Assembly (NCBI RefSeq): GCF_022341425.1
Contig: NZ_JABFUC010000006.1
Span: forward strand, 124,001-188,000
Origin: Billgrantia campisalis
Lineage (GTDB): Bacteria; Pseudomonadota; Gammaproteobacteria; Pseudomonadales; Halomonadaceae
DNA: 64,000 nt
Reading direction: 5' to 3'
Shown here in pieces: positions 53,972 to 63,134 of this stretch (position 1 is the first letter of the stretch; every line of letters starts with the position of its first letter). The notes under the pieces are model-generated. The model saw only the letters and a list, made by a program, of their open reading frames with translations. It did no database searches and was not told the origin of the DNA. Both the position numbers and the translations under genes were made by a program.

Positions 53972-56560
53972 ATGAGGGGAGTCGTACTGGCGCTCAGCCT
54001 GCTGTTGTTTTTGGCGGTGCTGGCGGTGGCGCTTCGCCCGGCGTTCACCACGCCGGCGCGTCAGCCGCCGATACAGGGCGAGGTCAGCGACGCCGTGGAT
54101 TCGGCGCAGCTCGAGGGCCGCCGCGGGGCGCTGGTGGACCAGCTGGTGTTCACCCGCGAGGCGGAAGTCGGCCGCGTCACTGGGCTGATCGAGGCGGGCA
54201 CCCACCAGCTCTTCACCCAGGGCATCTCCAGCCCCACGGTGTTCAACCGCCTGCGCGACTCCCTGCACACCGCCTATGACCTCTCCTACGGCACCTCCAG
54301 CGAGCTGACCCTGAACCCCGCCGGGCCGGAGCTGGCCGACGGCTCCCTCAATCCCTTCCATGTGCCGGCCATCCGCGAGGCCCTGAATCGCCTGATCAAC
54401 CGCCGCCATATCGCCGAGGAGATCTACGGCGGGCTGGCGGTGCCCCGCTACCTGCCACTCTCCACCGCCTTTCCCGACTACGCGCGCCTGGCCGATGTGG
54501 CCCGCGAGCTGGAGCTGCGCTACGCCCACGACCCGGAGGCCGCCATCGAGGTGATCCACCGCGAGATGGAGGCGCTGGGCGCCCGCTTCGATGAGGGGCA
54601 GTGGTGGTATGCGGGCGAACCGGTACGCCTGCGGGTGCTGATCCGCACCGAAGACGAGCGTCGGCGAATCGGCGACTACATCGCCAACCTGATGGAGGAT
54701 ATCGGCTTCGTCGTCGAGCGGCGCTATCGCACCGCCGAGGAGGCCTCGCGCCTGTGGATCGCCAGCGACCCCCGCGCCGGGCACTGGCACCTCTACACCG
54801 GCAGCTGGATCACCACCGTCATTCAGCGCGACCAGGCCGAGGGCTTCAATTTCTACTACACCCCCCGGGGCCGCGCCGAGCCGCTGTGGCAGGCCTATGA
54901 GCCGGTGGCTGAGTTCGACGAGCTGGCTGACCGCCTGCAGCGGCGCGACTACGCGACCTGGGAGGAGCGCCAGGCGATGATGGCGCGGGCCCTGGAGCTG
55001 GCGCTGGAGGACTCGGTGCGCATCTGGCTGGTGGACCAGCTCAACGCCTCGGCGCGGGCCGCCAACGTCGAGGTGGCGGTGGACCTCGCTGGCGGACTCT
55101 CCGGGTCGGCGCTGTGGCCCTACACCCTGCGCTATACCGACCGGGTGGGCGGGCAGATGGTGTTCGGCACCCCGGGCATCCTCACCGAGCCCTGGAATCC
55201 GGTGGCGGGCAGCAACTGGGTCTTCGACACCATGCTGATCCGCGCCACCCAGGATCCGGTGGTGATGCCCGACCCCTTCACCGGCCTCTATCTGCCTCAG
55301 CGGCTCGCGGCGGCCGAGGTCACCGTGCAGCAGGGCGTCCCCGTGGAGCGTACCCTGGACTGGCTGAGCGTGGAGAGCGCCGAGGTCATTACCGTGCCCG
55401 ACGAAGCCTGGATCGACTGGGACGGCGAGGCGGGGCGCTTCATTCCCGTCGCCGACAAGCATCCCGACGGCATCACCGCGCGGACCCGGGTGCGGGTGAC
55501 CTATGACCCGACGCTCTTCGAGCAGCGCTGGCACGACGGCTCACGCCTCTCGCTGGCCGACTTCGTGCTGCCGTGGATCCTGACCTTCGAGCGCGCCAAT
55601 GAGCAGAGCCCGCTGTTCGATATCGCCCACCTGCCGGTGTTTGAGGCCTTCCTGCGGCATTTCCGCGGCTGGCACATCGTCGCCGAGGACCCGCTGGTCA
55701 TCGACATCTACAGCGACCAGATCTACCCCGATGCCGAGACCATTGTGGCGGCCAGGGCGCCGACGCCGACGCCCTGGCATACCCTGAGCCTGGGCATGCT
55801 CGCCGAGGGCAGCGGCGAGCTGGCGTTCTCCTCCAACAAGGCCGACCGCCTGCAGGTGGACTGGATGAGCCTGGTGGCGGGCCCCAGTCTGCCGATTCTC
55901 GAGCGCCACCTGCGCGAGGCCCGCGAGCGCGGCACGCGGCTCTACCCCGAGGTGCTGGGCGAGTGGCTCGATGACGACGAGATCGCCGCGCGCTTCGCCG
56001 CGCTGACCGACTGGCACGCCGAGCGCGGCCACTTCTGGATCGGCAACGGCCCCTTCCAGCTGCACTCGGTTCACCCGGTGGAGGGCAGCGTGGTGCTGCG
56101 CCGCTTCGCCGATTTCCCGGACCCGGCCGACAAGTGGCTGCGCTTCACCACGCCCATGGTGCCGGAGCTGACGCTGGATGGCCCCATGGTGGTGGAGAGC
56201 GGCCGCGTGGCCGTGGGAGCGGACAACGGCCCCTGGGCCGCCGGCGGCGGGGAGGGGCTGGAAGGCGCCGACTTCCAGCTGTCCGTGACCTTCGAGGGCG
56301 AGCCCTATCCCCAGGAGGCCATCGAGCAGGTGCAGTATTTGCTGTTCGACGGCCGCGGCGAGCTAGCCCGGCGCGGCCAGGCCGAGGCTCAGGGCGACGG
56401 CCAGTGGCGCATCCGGCTGTCGCCGGAGGCCCTGGCGGCACTGGGCGTCGGCGCCAACAGCCTGGAGCTCGCCGTCACCAGTCGGCGGGTGGCGCTGCCG
56501 GCCTTCGCCTCCCATGTGTTTGCCACGGTGCCGCGCGGCGGCATGGAGAATGCGCGATGA
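53972..56560 (+). CDS. Peptide-type ABC binding protein with swapped half-domains (circularly permuted SBP_bac_5)
   Basis: The 862-residue protein has an N-terminal hydrophobic signal or anchor (VVLALSLLLFLAVLAVAL). Residues about 54-395 match the second half of DppA-type proteins: DQLVFTREAEVGRVTGLIEAG, PAIREALNRLINRRHIAEEI, RIGDYIANLMEDIGF. Residues about 395-735 match the first half: a start like GTPGILTEPWNPVAGSNWVF, GLYLPQRLA, WHDGSRLSLADFV and GNGPFQLHSVHPVEGSVVL. A beta-rich C-terminal domain of about 120 residues follows. The order is the reverse of the family. It should bind peptides or similar solutes outside the cell and dock to the next two gene products. Its stop overlaps the next start (ATGA). 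Confidence 0.85.
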   Translation: MRGVVLALSLLLFLAVLAVALRPAFTTPARQPPIQGEVSDAVDSAQLEGRRGALVDQLVFTREAEVGRVTGLIEAGTHQLFTQGISSPTVFNRLRDSLHTAYDLSYGTSSELTLNPAGPELADGSLNPFHVPAIREALNRLINRRHIAEEIYGGLAVPRYLPLSTAFPDYARLADVARELELRYAHDPEAAIEVIHREMEALGARFDEGQWWYAGEPVRLRVLIRTEDERRRIGDYIANLMEDIGFVVERRYRTAEEASRLWIASDPRAGHWHLYTGSWITTVIQRDQAEGFNFYYTPRGRAEPLWQAYEPVAEFDELADRLQRRDYATWEERQAMMARALELALEDSVRIWLVDQLNASARAANVEVAVDLAGGLSGSALWPYTLRYTDRVGGQMVFGTPGILTEPWNPVAGSNWVFDTMLIRATQDPVVMPDPFTGLYLPQRLAAAEVTVQQGVPVERTLDWLSVESAEVITVPDEAWIDWDGEAGRFIPVADKHPDGITARTRVRVTYDPTLFEQRWHDGSRLSLADFVLPWILTFERANEQSPLFDIAHLPVFEAFLRHFRGWHIVAEDPLVIDIYSDQIYPDAETIVAARAPTPTPWHTLSLGMLAEGSGELAFSSNKADRLQVDWMSLVAGPSLPILERHLREARERGTRLYPEVLGEWLDDDEIAARFAALTDWHAERGHFWIGNGPFQLHSVHPVEGSVVLRRFADFPDPADKWLRFTTPMVPELTLDGPMVVESGRVAVGADNGPWAAGGGEGLEGADFQLSVTFEGEPYPQEAIEQVQYLLFDGRGELARRGQAEAQGDGQWRIRLSPEALAALGVGANSLELAVTSRRVALPAFASHVFATVPRGGMENAR

Positions 56561-57672
56561 ACGATTCCCCTATGGCGCCGCCGCCCCGCCGCGGCCTGCT
56601 GCGCGACCTGCGGCACATGCTGCTGTTTGCCGGCAAGCGCCTGGTGGCGCTGCTGCTCACCGTGCTGGTGGGGGTCTACCTGACCATCGTCATCGCCAAC
56701 ATGGGCGGGCAGGTGGACGAGCTGCGCCTGGTGCAGATCCGCAGCCAGGCCGCCGAGGCGGTGCGCGCCGACCCCGCTTTCCAGGACCTCTCCTCCGAGG
56801 AGCGCAACGAGCTGATCAGTCGCCAGGTGTCGCTGGAGGTGGAGCGGCTGCGCCTCGACCAGCCCTTCGTGGTGCGCAGCGTCGACTACCTGCAGCGGGC
56901 CATGCGGCTCGACCTGGGGCGCGCCGAGCAGATGCACAGCGACCGCGGCTCCCGGGAAGTCTACGACATCATCGTCGAGCGGCTTCCGGCCACGCTGCTG
57001 CTGTTCGGCAGCGCCAACCTGCTGGTGTTCTTCGTCTCGGTGTTCGCGGCGCTGTTCCTGTCACGACGCTACGGCAGCACCCTGGATCGCAGCGTGATCG
57101 CCCTGGCCCCCACCTCGGCGGCCCCGGGCTGGTTCTACGGCATCTTCCTGATCCTGCTGTTCGCCTTCGTGGTGCCGGTGCTGCCGGCGGGCGGCATGGT
57201 CACGGCACCGCCGCCGGAGGGGCGCTGGGACTACGCCGCCAGCGTGCTGCGCCACATGCTGCTGCCGCTGGTCGCCATGTTCCTGTCGTCGATCTTCATC
57301 TCCATCTACTCCTGGCGCACCTTCTTTCTGATCCACTCCAGCGAGGACTATGTGGAGATGGCCCGCGCCAAGGGCCTGCCGTCGAACCTGATCGAACGGC
57401 GCTACATCCTGCGGCCGACCCTGTCGCCGATCATCACCAGCTTCCTGCTGATGCTGATCGGCCTGTGGAGCGGGGCGATCATCCTCGAGCAGGTGTTCAA
57501 CTGGCCGGGGCTGGGCTCGCTGCTGTTCCAGGCCATCGGCCACCGCGACACCCCGGTGATCATCGGCGGGGTGGTGATCTTCGCCTACCTGCTGGCCGTC
57601 ACGGTGTTCCTGCTCGACATTCTCTACGCGCTGCTCGACCCGCGGGTGCGCATCGAAGGAGGGCGGCGATGA
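56557..57672 (+). CDS. ABC permease, OppB/DppB-like
   Basis: The 371-residue inner-membrane protein is the first permease subunit. It keeps VDYLQRAMRLDLG, six helices and the EAA loop (EDYVEMARAKGLPSNLIERRYILRPTL), with NWPGLGSLLFQA near the end. It has a periplasmic loop of about 100 residues after helix 1. It overlaps the neighbours by four bases on each side (ATGA). Confidence 0.92.
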   Translation: MNDSPMAPPPRRGLLRDLRHMLLFAGKRLVALLLTVLVGVYLTIVIANMGGQVDELRLVQIRSQAAEAVRADPAFQDLSSEERNELISRQVSLEVERLRLDQPFVVRSVDYLQRAMRLDLGRAEQMHSDRGSREVYDIIVERLPATLLLFGSANLLVFFVSVFAALFLSRRYGSTLDRSVIALAPTSAAPGWFYGIFLILLFAFVVPVLPAGGMVTAPPPEGRWDYAASVLRHMLLPLVAMFLSSIFISIYSWRTFFLIHSSEDYVEMARAKGLPSNLIERRYILRPTLSPIITSFLLMLIGLWSGAIILEQVFNWPGLGSLLFQAIGHRDTPVIIGGVVIFAYLLAVTVFLLDILYALLDPRVRIEGGRR

Positions 57673-59009
57673 TCGGCGCACGCTGGCGAGAGCACTGGGA
57701 GGAACTGCGCCGCTACCCCTCGGCGCTGGTGGGCATGGCGATCATCGCCCTGCTGGTGGGCCTGTCCCTCTACACCGTGATCGCCATTCCCTACTCCCAG
57801 GCCCTGGAGAAGTGGCGCGGGGGCGAGCCCTGGCAGCTGCACCCGGTGAACGCCGCGCCGGTGTGGCTCGACCGGCTCACCGGCGGCCGCGAGGCGCGCA
57901 CCCTGATCGCCTCCAGCGAGGACGCCGAGGTGGAGGAAGTGCCCTTCGAGGGCGGACGGCGCCTGCGTATCCCCCTCGAGGTCGACTACGACTACGCCGG
58001 CTTTCCCAGTGAGCTCAATCTCTTCCTGCACGCCGAAGGGCATCCGCAGCGCCCCTTCGCGCGGCTGGCGTGGCAGACCCCCGACGGGCGCGAGATCGCC
58101 CTGGGCGGCCACCGCATCGGGCGGGAGGATCGTATCTCGCTGTCCCAGGACCGTGCCCTGGAGCGGCGCCTGGGCGGCCTGGTCCCCCACGTTGGCCTGC
58201 TGGCCGACCCCGAGATCGAGGGCGAGCCTCAGGTCCTGCCCGGTCGCTACCGGCTGCTGCTCGACGCCGTGGTGTTCGACGATACCGCGGGCATCGATGC
58301 CGAGCTGGTGCTCTACGGCCGGGTGCACGGCATTGCCGGCACCGACCACCAGCGGCGCGATCTCAGCCTGGCGCTGATGTGGGGCACCCCGGTGGCGCTG
58401 GCCTTCGGCCTGCTGGCGGCGGTGGGCACCACCGTGACCACCCTGGTGATCGCCGCGGTGGGCGTCTGGTATCGCGGCTGGGTGGACGCCGTGATCCAGC
58501 GGCTCACCGAGGTCAACATGATCCTGCCGCTGCTGCCGATCCTGGTGATGGTTGGCACCCTCTACTCCACCAGTATCTGGCTGATGCTCGGCGTGGTGGT
58601 GGTGCTGGGCATCTTCAGCGCGGGGATCAAGATGTACCGGGCGATGCTGCTGCCGATTCGCGAGGCGCCCTATATCGAGGCCGCCCGGGCCTATGGCGCC
58701 GGCAACCTGCGCATCGTGATGCGCTACATGATCCCGCGTATCCTGCCGGTGCTGATCCCCACCTTCGTCACCCTGATTCCCACCTTCGTGTTCCTGGAGG
58801 CCTCGCTGGCGGTGCTGGGCCTGGGCGACCCGGTGCTGCCCACCTGGGGCAAGGTGCTCAATGACGCCCAGTCCCAGAGCGCACTCTACAACGGCTACTA
58901 CTACTGGGTGGTGTCGCCGGCGGTGCTGCTGATGCTCACCGGCCTGGGCTTCGCCATGCTCGGCTTCGCCCTGGACCGGATCTTCAATCCGCGACTGAGG
59001 AGTCTGTGA
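57669..59009 (+). CDS. ABC permease, OppC/DppC-like with large periplasmic insertion
   Basis: The 446-residue protein is the second permease. GTDHQRRDLSLALMWGTPVAL begins its transport core at about residue 225, and the EAA loop is PYIEAARAYGAGNLRIVMRYMIPRIL. Between helix 1 and helix 2 there are about 180 residues of soluble, beta-rich sequence (LLIASSED-, LNLFLHAEGH-, LPGRYRLLLDAVVF-like), where typical OppC has 40-60. This region must face the periplasm and could contact the unusual binding protein. It overlaps both neighbours. Confidence 0.92.
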   Translation: MIGARWREHWEELRRYPSALVGMAIIALLVGLSLYTVIAIPYSQALEKWRGGEPWQLHPVNAAPVWLDRLTGGREARTLIASSEDAEVEEVPFEGGRRLRIPLEVDYDYAGFPSELNLFLHAEGHPQRPFARLAWQTPDGREIALGGHRIGREDRISLSQDRALERRLGGLVPHVGLLADPEIEGEPQVLPGRYRLLLDAVVFDDTAGIDAELVLYGRVHGIAGTDHQRRDLSLALMWGTPVALAFGLLAAVGTTVTTLVIAAVGVWYRGWVDAVIQRLTEVNMILPLLPILVMVGTLYSTSIWLMLGVVVVLGIFSAGIKMYRAMLLPIREAPYIEAARAYGAGNLRIVMRYMIPRILPVLIPTFVTLIPTFVFLEASLAVLGLGDPVLPTWGKVLNDAQSQSALYNGYYYWVVSPAVLLMLTGLGFAMLGFALDRIFNPRLRSL

Positions 59010-59992
59010 TGGGCGATGCGCCGCTGCTTCGTGTGGACGACCTGCAGCTCCACTACCAGACCCGGCAGGGCGTGGTGCACGCCGTGGACGGTATCGACTT
59101 CGAGCTCAAGCGCAACGAGGCGCTGGTGGTGCTGGGCGAGTCCGGCTGCGGCAAGAGCTCGCTGGCCAAGGCGCTGATGCGGGTGCTGCCGCGCAACGTC
59201 CATCATCAGGGAGGGCGGGTCCATCTGGGCGACACCGAGCTCACGGCGCTCTCCGACGAGCGCTTTCGTCGCGAAGTGCAGTGGTCGCGCATGGCGCTGG
59301 TGATGCAGGCCTCGATGAACGCCCTGAACCCGGTGGTCAAGGTGGGCGAGCAGGTCGCCGAGCCGCTGCGGGTGCTGCGCCGCTGGCCGCGGCGCCAAGC
59401 CCTGGCGCGGGCCGCCGAGGTCTTCGCCCTGGTCGGCATCTCGACAGACTTCATGACCCGCTATCCCTTCGAGCTCTCCGGCGGCATGCGCCAGCGGGCG
59501 GTGCTGGCCATGGCGCTGGTCGCCGAGCCGGAGCTGGTGATTCTCGACGAGCCCACCTCGGCGCTGGATGTGCTGACCCAGGCGAGCATCATGAACGCCC
59601 TGAAGCGCGTCAAGCGCGAACTGGGCACCAGCTTCATCCTGATCACCCACGACGTGGCCACCTCCAGCGAGCTGGCCGACCGGGTGGCCTTGATGTACGC
59701 CGGGCAGCTGGTGGAAGTCAGCGACGCCGAGCGCTTCTTCTCCGACCCCGCCCACCCTTATTCGCAGATGCTGATGGCCAGCGTGCCCAAGCTGCGCCAG
59801 CGCAGCCGCCCCCAGGCGATTCCCGGCCAGCCGCCGAGCCTGTTCGAGCCGCCCGCGGGCTGCCGCTTCGCCGCGCGCTGCCCGCATCGCTTCGCGGCCT
59901 GCTCCCGCGACCCCCGGGCGATTCGGCTGGCCGAGCGCCATCGGGTGCGCTGTTGGCTGCATGACGACACCCAGGCCGGAGGAGGGGCGTGA
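59009..59992 (+). CDS. ABC ATPase, OppD/DppD-like
   Basis: The 327-residue ATPase has [36 protein letters not shown] and the family C-terminal Cys motif GCRFAARCPHRFAAC, typical of peptide/nickel importers. It is the first of two ATPase subunits. ATG 59009 overlaps the permease stop (TGATG). Confidence 0.95.
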   Translation: MGDAPLLRVDDLQLHYQTRQGVVHAVDGIDFELKRNEALVVLGESGCGKSSLAKALMRVLPRNVHHQGGRVHLGDTELTALSDERFRREVQWSRMALVMQASMNALNPVVKVGEQVAEPLRVLRRWPRRQALARAAEVFALVGISTDFMTRYPFELSGGMRQRAVLAMALVAEPELVILDEPTSALDVLTQASIMNALKRVKRELGTSFILITHDVATSSELADRVALMYAGQLVEVSDAERFFSDPAHPYSQMLMASVPKLRQRSRPQAIPGQPPSLFEPPAGCRFAARCPHRFAACSRDPRAIRLAERHRVRCWLHDDTQAGGGA

Positions 59993-61002
59993 TGGCGACA
60001 TCCCGGGCCGATTTACCCGCCAACGCCGAGGCATCGCTGCTCAAGGTGCGCGACCTGCACACCTGGTTCGAGCTGCGCCAGTGGGGCTTTCTGCGCGTCG
60101 GCGCCGTGCATGCGGTGGACGGGGTGAACTTCACCCTCGAGCGCGGCGAGGCGGTGGCCTTCGTCGGCGAGAGCGGCTGCGGCAAGAGCTCCCTGGCCCG
60201 CACGCTGCTCGGGCTGCATCGCCCGACCCGCGGCTCGGTACGCTTCGCCGGGCGTGAGATGCAATCGCTCAGCCCCGCCGAGCTCAAGGCCTACCGGGCC
60301 GAGGTAGGCTATGTCCAGCAGGACCCCTACGGTGCGCTGCCACCCTTTCTCGACGTGCGCCGCATCCTCGCCGAGCCGCTGATCGTGCATGGCATCAAGG
60401 ACCGGCAGGAGCGCGAGCGGCGCATCCGCGCGGTGCTCGAGGAGGTGCGGCTCTCCCCGGCCGAGGAGTATCTGGGCAAGTTTCCGCATATGCTCAGCGG
60501 CGGCCAGCAGCAGCGGGTGGTGATCGCCCGGGCGCTGATCCTGGCGCCTTCGATGATCATCGCCGACGAGCCGGTGTCGATGCTCGACGCCTCGGTGCGC
60601 GTCGAGATCCTCAACCTGCTGCGCGGCATCCAGGCACGGCGCGAGCTGACCCTGGTCTTCATCACCCATGACCTTTCCACGGTGCGCCACTTCGCCGAGC
60701 GGATCTTCGTGATGTATGCCGGCCAGGTGGTGGAGAGCGCCGCGGTGGATGAGCTGCTCGACCATCCCCAGCACCCCTATACCCAGGCGCTGCTCGCCGC
60801 CATCGCCGACCCCGACGCGGCCAACGCGCGCCGGCTGCGCGAGGTGCCGGCGGGCGAGCCGCCGAGCCTGATCCAGCCCCCCACCGGCTGCCGCTTCCAT
60901 CCCCGCTGCCCCCACGCCATGGCCGGGCTCTGTGACCGCGACGACCCGCCCGACTTCACGCCCCGCGAGAACCACCTCTCGGCCTGCTGGCTGCACCGCT
61001 GA
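59992..61002 (+). CDS. ABC ATPase, OppF/DppF-like
   Basis: The 336-residue ATPase has [36 protein letters not shown] and [16 protein letters not shown] at the C-terminus. It is the second ATPase of the importer and ends the five-gene unit. ATG 59992 overlaps the preceding stop (TGATG). Confidence 0.95.
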   Translation: MATSRADLPANAEASLLKVRDLHTWFELRQWGFLRVGAVHAVDGVNFTLERGEAVAFVGESGCGKSSLARTLLGLHRPTRGSVRFAGREMQSLSPAELKAYRAEVGYVQQDPYGALPPFLDVRRILAEPLIVHGIKDRQERERRIRAVLEEVRLSPAEEYLGKFPHMLSGGQQQRVVIARALILAPSMIIADEPVSMLDASVRVEILNLLRGIQARRELTLVFITHDLSTVRHFAERIFVMYAGQVVESAAVDELLDHPQHPYTQALLAAIADPDAANARRLREVPAGEPPSLIQPPTGCRFHPRCPHAMAGLCDRDDPPDFTPRENHLSACWLHR

Positions 61003-61081
61003 GCGGCTCGCCTGGCGGCTCGCCCTGCTACGCTTTAGTCAACGTTGCCGGTCGGCAGCCACGAGCCTGGCGGAGGATCCC

Positions 61082-63127
61082 ATGGTCGAACGAGCCCCTG
61101 AGCGTCTTCGCAACATCGCCCTGGCCGGCGGCGCCGGCACCGGCAAAACGACGCTCGCCGAGGCGCTGCTGGCGGCCGCCGGCGAGATTGCGGCCCCCGG
61201 CAGCGTGGAGAAGGGCACGACGCTGAGCGATACCTCACCGCTGGAGAAGGGGCTGCAGCATTCGGTGAGCCCCGCAGTGCTGGGGCTGGCGTGGGAAGAT
61301 ACCTGGATCGACCTGATCGACACGCCCGGCTATGCCGATTTCCAGGGGGCGGCGTTGTCGGTGCTGCCGGCGGTGGAGACCGTGGCGGTGGTGATCAGCG
61401 CCGCCGGCGGCCTGGATGCCATGGCCCGGCGCCTGCTGCAGTGGGCCGAGCAGCGCGGACTGTGTCGGCTGATCATCGTCAATCAGATCGATGCCGTCCC
61501 CGGCGGCCTCGAGGCGCTGCTGGACACCCTGCGCGACAGCGTCGGCCCCCAGTGCCTGGCCCTCAACCTGCCTGCGGACGGCGCCCGGCGGGTTTCGGAC
61601 TGCTTCTTCGCTCCCGACGGCGTGGCGGATTTCGCCTCCGTCGCCGAGGCCCACGAGAGGCTGGTTGACCAGGTGGTGGAGCTGGATGAAGCGCTGATGG
61701 CACTCTATCTGGAGCAGGGCGAGGAGCTCGACCCCGCCCAGCTCCACGCGCCCTTCGAGGCGGCGCTGCGCCAGGGCCACCTGGTCCCGGTCTGCTTCGC
61801 CTCGGCGACCACCGGCGCCGGCGTCGCCGAGCTGCTGTCGGTCTTCGCACGTTTGATGCCCAACCCGCTGGAGGGCAATCCGCCCCCCTTCCTGCGTGAG
61901 GATGAGCAGGGTATCCGGGAGTACCGCGCCCGCCCCGACCCCGAGGCCCACGTCCTGGCCCACGTGGTGAAGGTCGAGCACGACCCCTACCGCGGCAAGG
62001 TGGCGGTGTTTCGCGTCCACCAGGGGACCGTGACCCGGGAGACCCGCCTGTACGTCGGGGAGGCGCGCAAGCCCTTCCGGGTAGGGACCCTGTTCCGTCT
62101 CCAGGGCCAGCAGCATCTGGACGTCGAACGCTGTGGTCCGGGCGAGATCTGCGCGCTCTCCAAGGTTGAAGACGTGACCGTCGATAGCGTGCTGCACGAC
62201 TCCCATGACGAGGACCATATTCGCCTGCGCCCGGTCGAGCTGCCCGCCCCGGTGTTTGGCCTGGCCATCCAGGCCACCCGCCACGGTGACGAGCAGAAAC
62301 TCTCTGAGGCACTGACGCGCATGGTCGAGGAGGATCCGGGCCTGCAGGTTGAGCAGGACGCCGCCACCCAGGAGACGGTGCTGCGCGGGCTGGGTGAACT
62401 GCACCTGCGCATGGCCCTGGAGCGGCTGCGCCAGCGTTTCCACGTGGAGGTCGAGACCCATACCCCATCGATCGCCTACCGGGAGACCGTGACCGTGGCG
62501 GCGGAGGGGCACTGCCGTCACAAGAAGCAGAGCGGCGGGGCCGGGCAGTTCGGTGAAGTCTTCCTGCGCGTCGAGCCGTTACCCAGGGACGCTGGTTTCG
62601 AGTTTACCGATACGATTCGCGGCGGGGTGATACCCGCCACCCTGTTGCCGGCGGTGGAGAAGGGAGTGCGCCAGGCCATGGCCAGCGGCGCGGTGGCCGG
62701 CTACCCGCTTCAGGACATCCGCGTTATCGTGCACGACGGCAAGACCCATCCGGTCGATTCCAAGGAGATCGCCTTCGTCATCGCCGGCCGCAAGGCCTTT
62801 CTGGACGCCGTGCGCAAGGCCTCCCCCATCGTGCTCGAGCCCATTGCCGAGCTGGTGGTCGAGGGGCCGGGCAGCGCCATGGGCGATCTCACTGCGGACC
62901 TCGCGGCCAGCCGCGGGCGGATCCAGGACACCCGTACGGTGGGCGACCAGGTCAGCATCCAGGCGCTGGTGCCGGTGGCCGAACTCGCCGACTACCCCAG
63001 TCGGCTCAACGCCCTGACCGGTGGCGCGGGCAGCTACACCCTGGCGTTCAGCCATTACGAGCCGGCGCCGGAGGCGCTGCAGCGCGACCTGCGCAAAGCC
63101 TATCGGCCCGGGGAAGAAGAGCCATGA
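61082..63127 (+). CDS. EF-G-like GTPase paralogue with divergent G motifs
   Basis: The 681-residue protein has all EF-G domains (II through V; for example GQFGEVFLRVEP, GELHLRMALERLRQRF, LQDIRVIVHDGKTHPVDS). The G domain departs from translocating EF-G: G1 is GGAGTGKTT, switch I lacks the RGITI element and reads KGLQHSVSP, G3 is DTPGYADFQ with Tyr for the catalytic His, and G4 is VNQIDA (Gln for Lys). These match EF-G2-type paralogues. It probably does not drive normal translocation. GGAGGA precedes ATG 61082; the longer upstream frame overlaps the ABC gene and is rejected. Confidence 0.85.
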   Translation: MVERAPERLRNIALAGGAGTGKTTLAEALLAAAGEIAAPGSVEKGTTLSDTSPLEKGLQHSVSPAVLGLAWEDTWIDLIDTPGYADFQGAALSVLPAVETVAVVISAAGGLDAMARRLLQWAEQRGLCRLIIVNQIDAVPGGLEALLDTLRDSVGPQCLALNLPADGARRVSDCFFAPDGVADFASVAEAHERLVDQVVELDEALMALYLEQGEELDPAQLHAPFEAALRQGHLVPVCFASATTGAGVAELLSVFARLMPNPLEGNPPPFLREDEQGIREYRARPDPEAHVLAHVVKVEHDPYRGKVAVFRVHQGTVTRETRLYVGEARKPFRVGTLFRLQGQQHLDVERCGPGEICALSKVEDVTVDSVLHDSHDEDHIRLRPVELPAPVFGLAIQATRHGDEQKLSEALTRMVEEDPGLQVEQDAATQETVLRGLGELHLRMALERLRQRFHVEVETHTPSIAYRETVTVAAEGHCRHKKQSGGAGQFGEVFLRVEPLPRDAGFEFTDTIRGGVIPATLLPAVEKGVRQAMASGAVAGYPLQDIRVIVHDGKTHPVDSKEIAFVIAGRKAFLDAVRKASPIVLEPIAELVVEGPGSAMGDLTADLAASRGRIQDTRTVGDQVSIQALVPVAELADYPSRLNALTGGAGSYTLAFSHYEPAPEALQRDLRKAYRPGEEEP

Positions 63128-63134
63128 CATCCAC

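Noticed and set aside
53900..55534. Long minus-strand open frame opposite the binding protein
   Set aside because: The plus strand carries recognisable SBP motifs and is coupled to the downstream genes.
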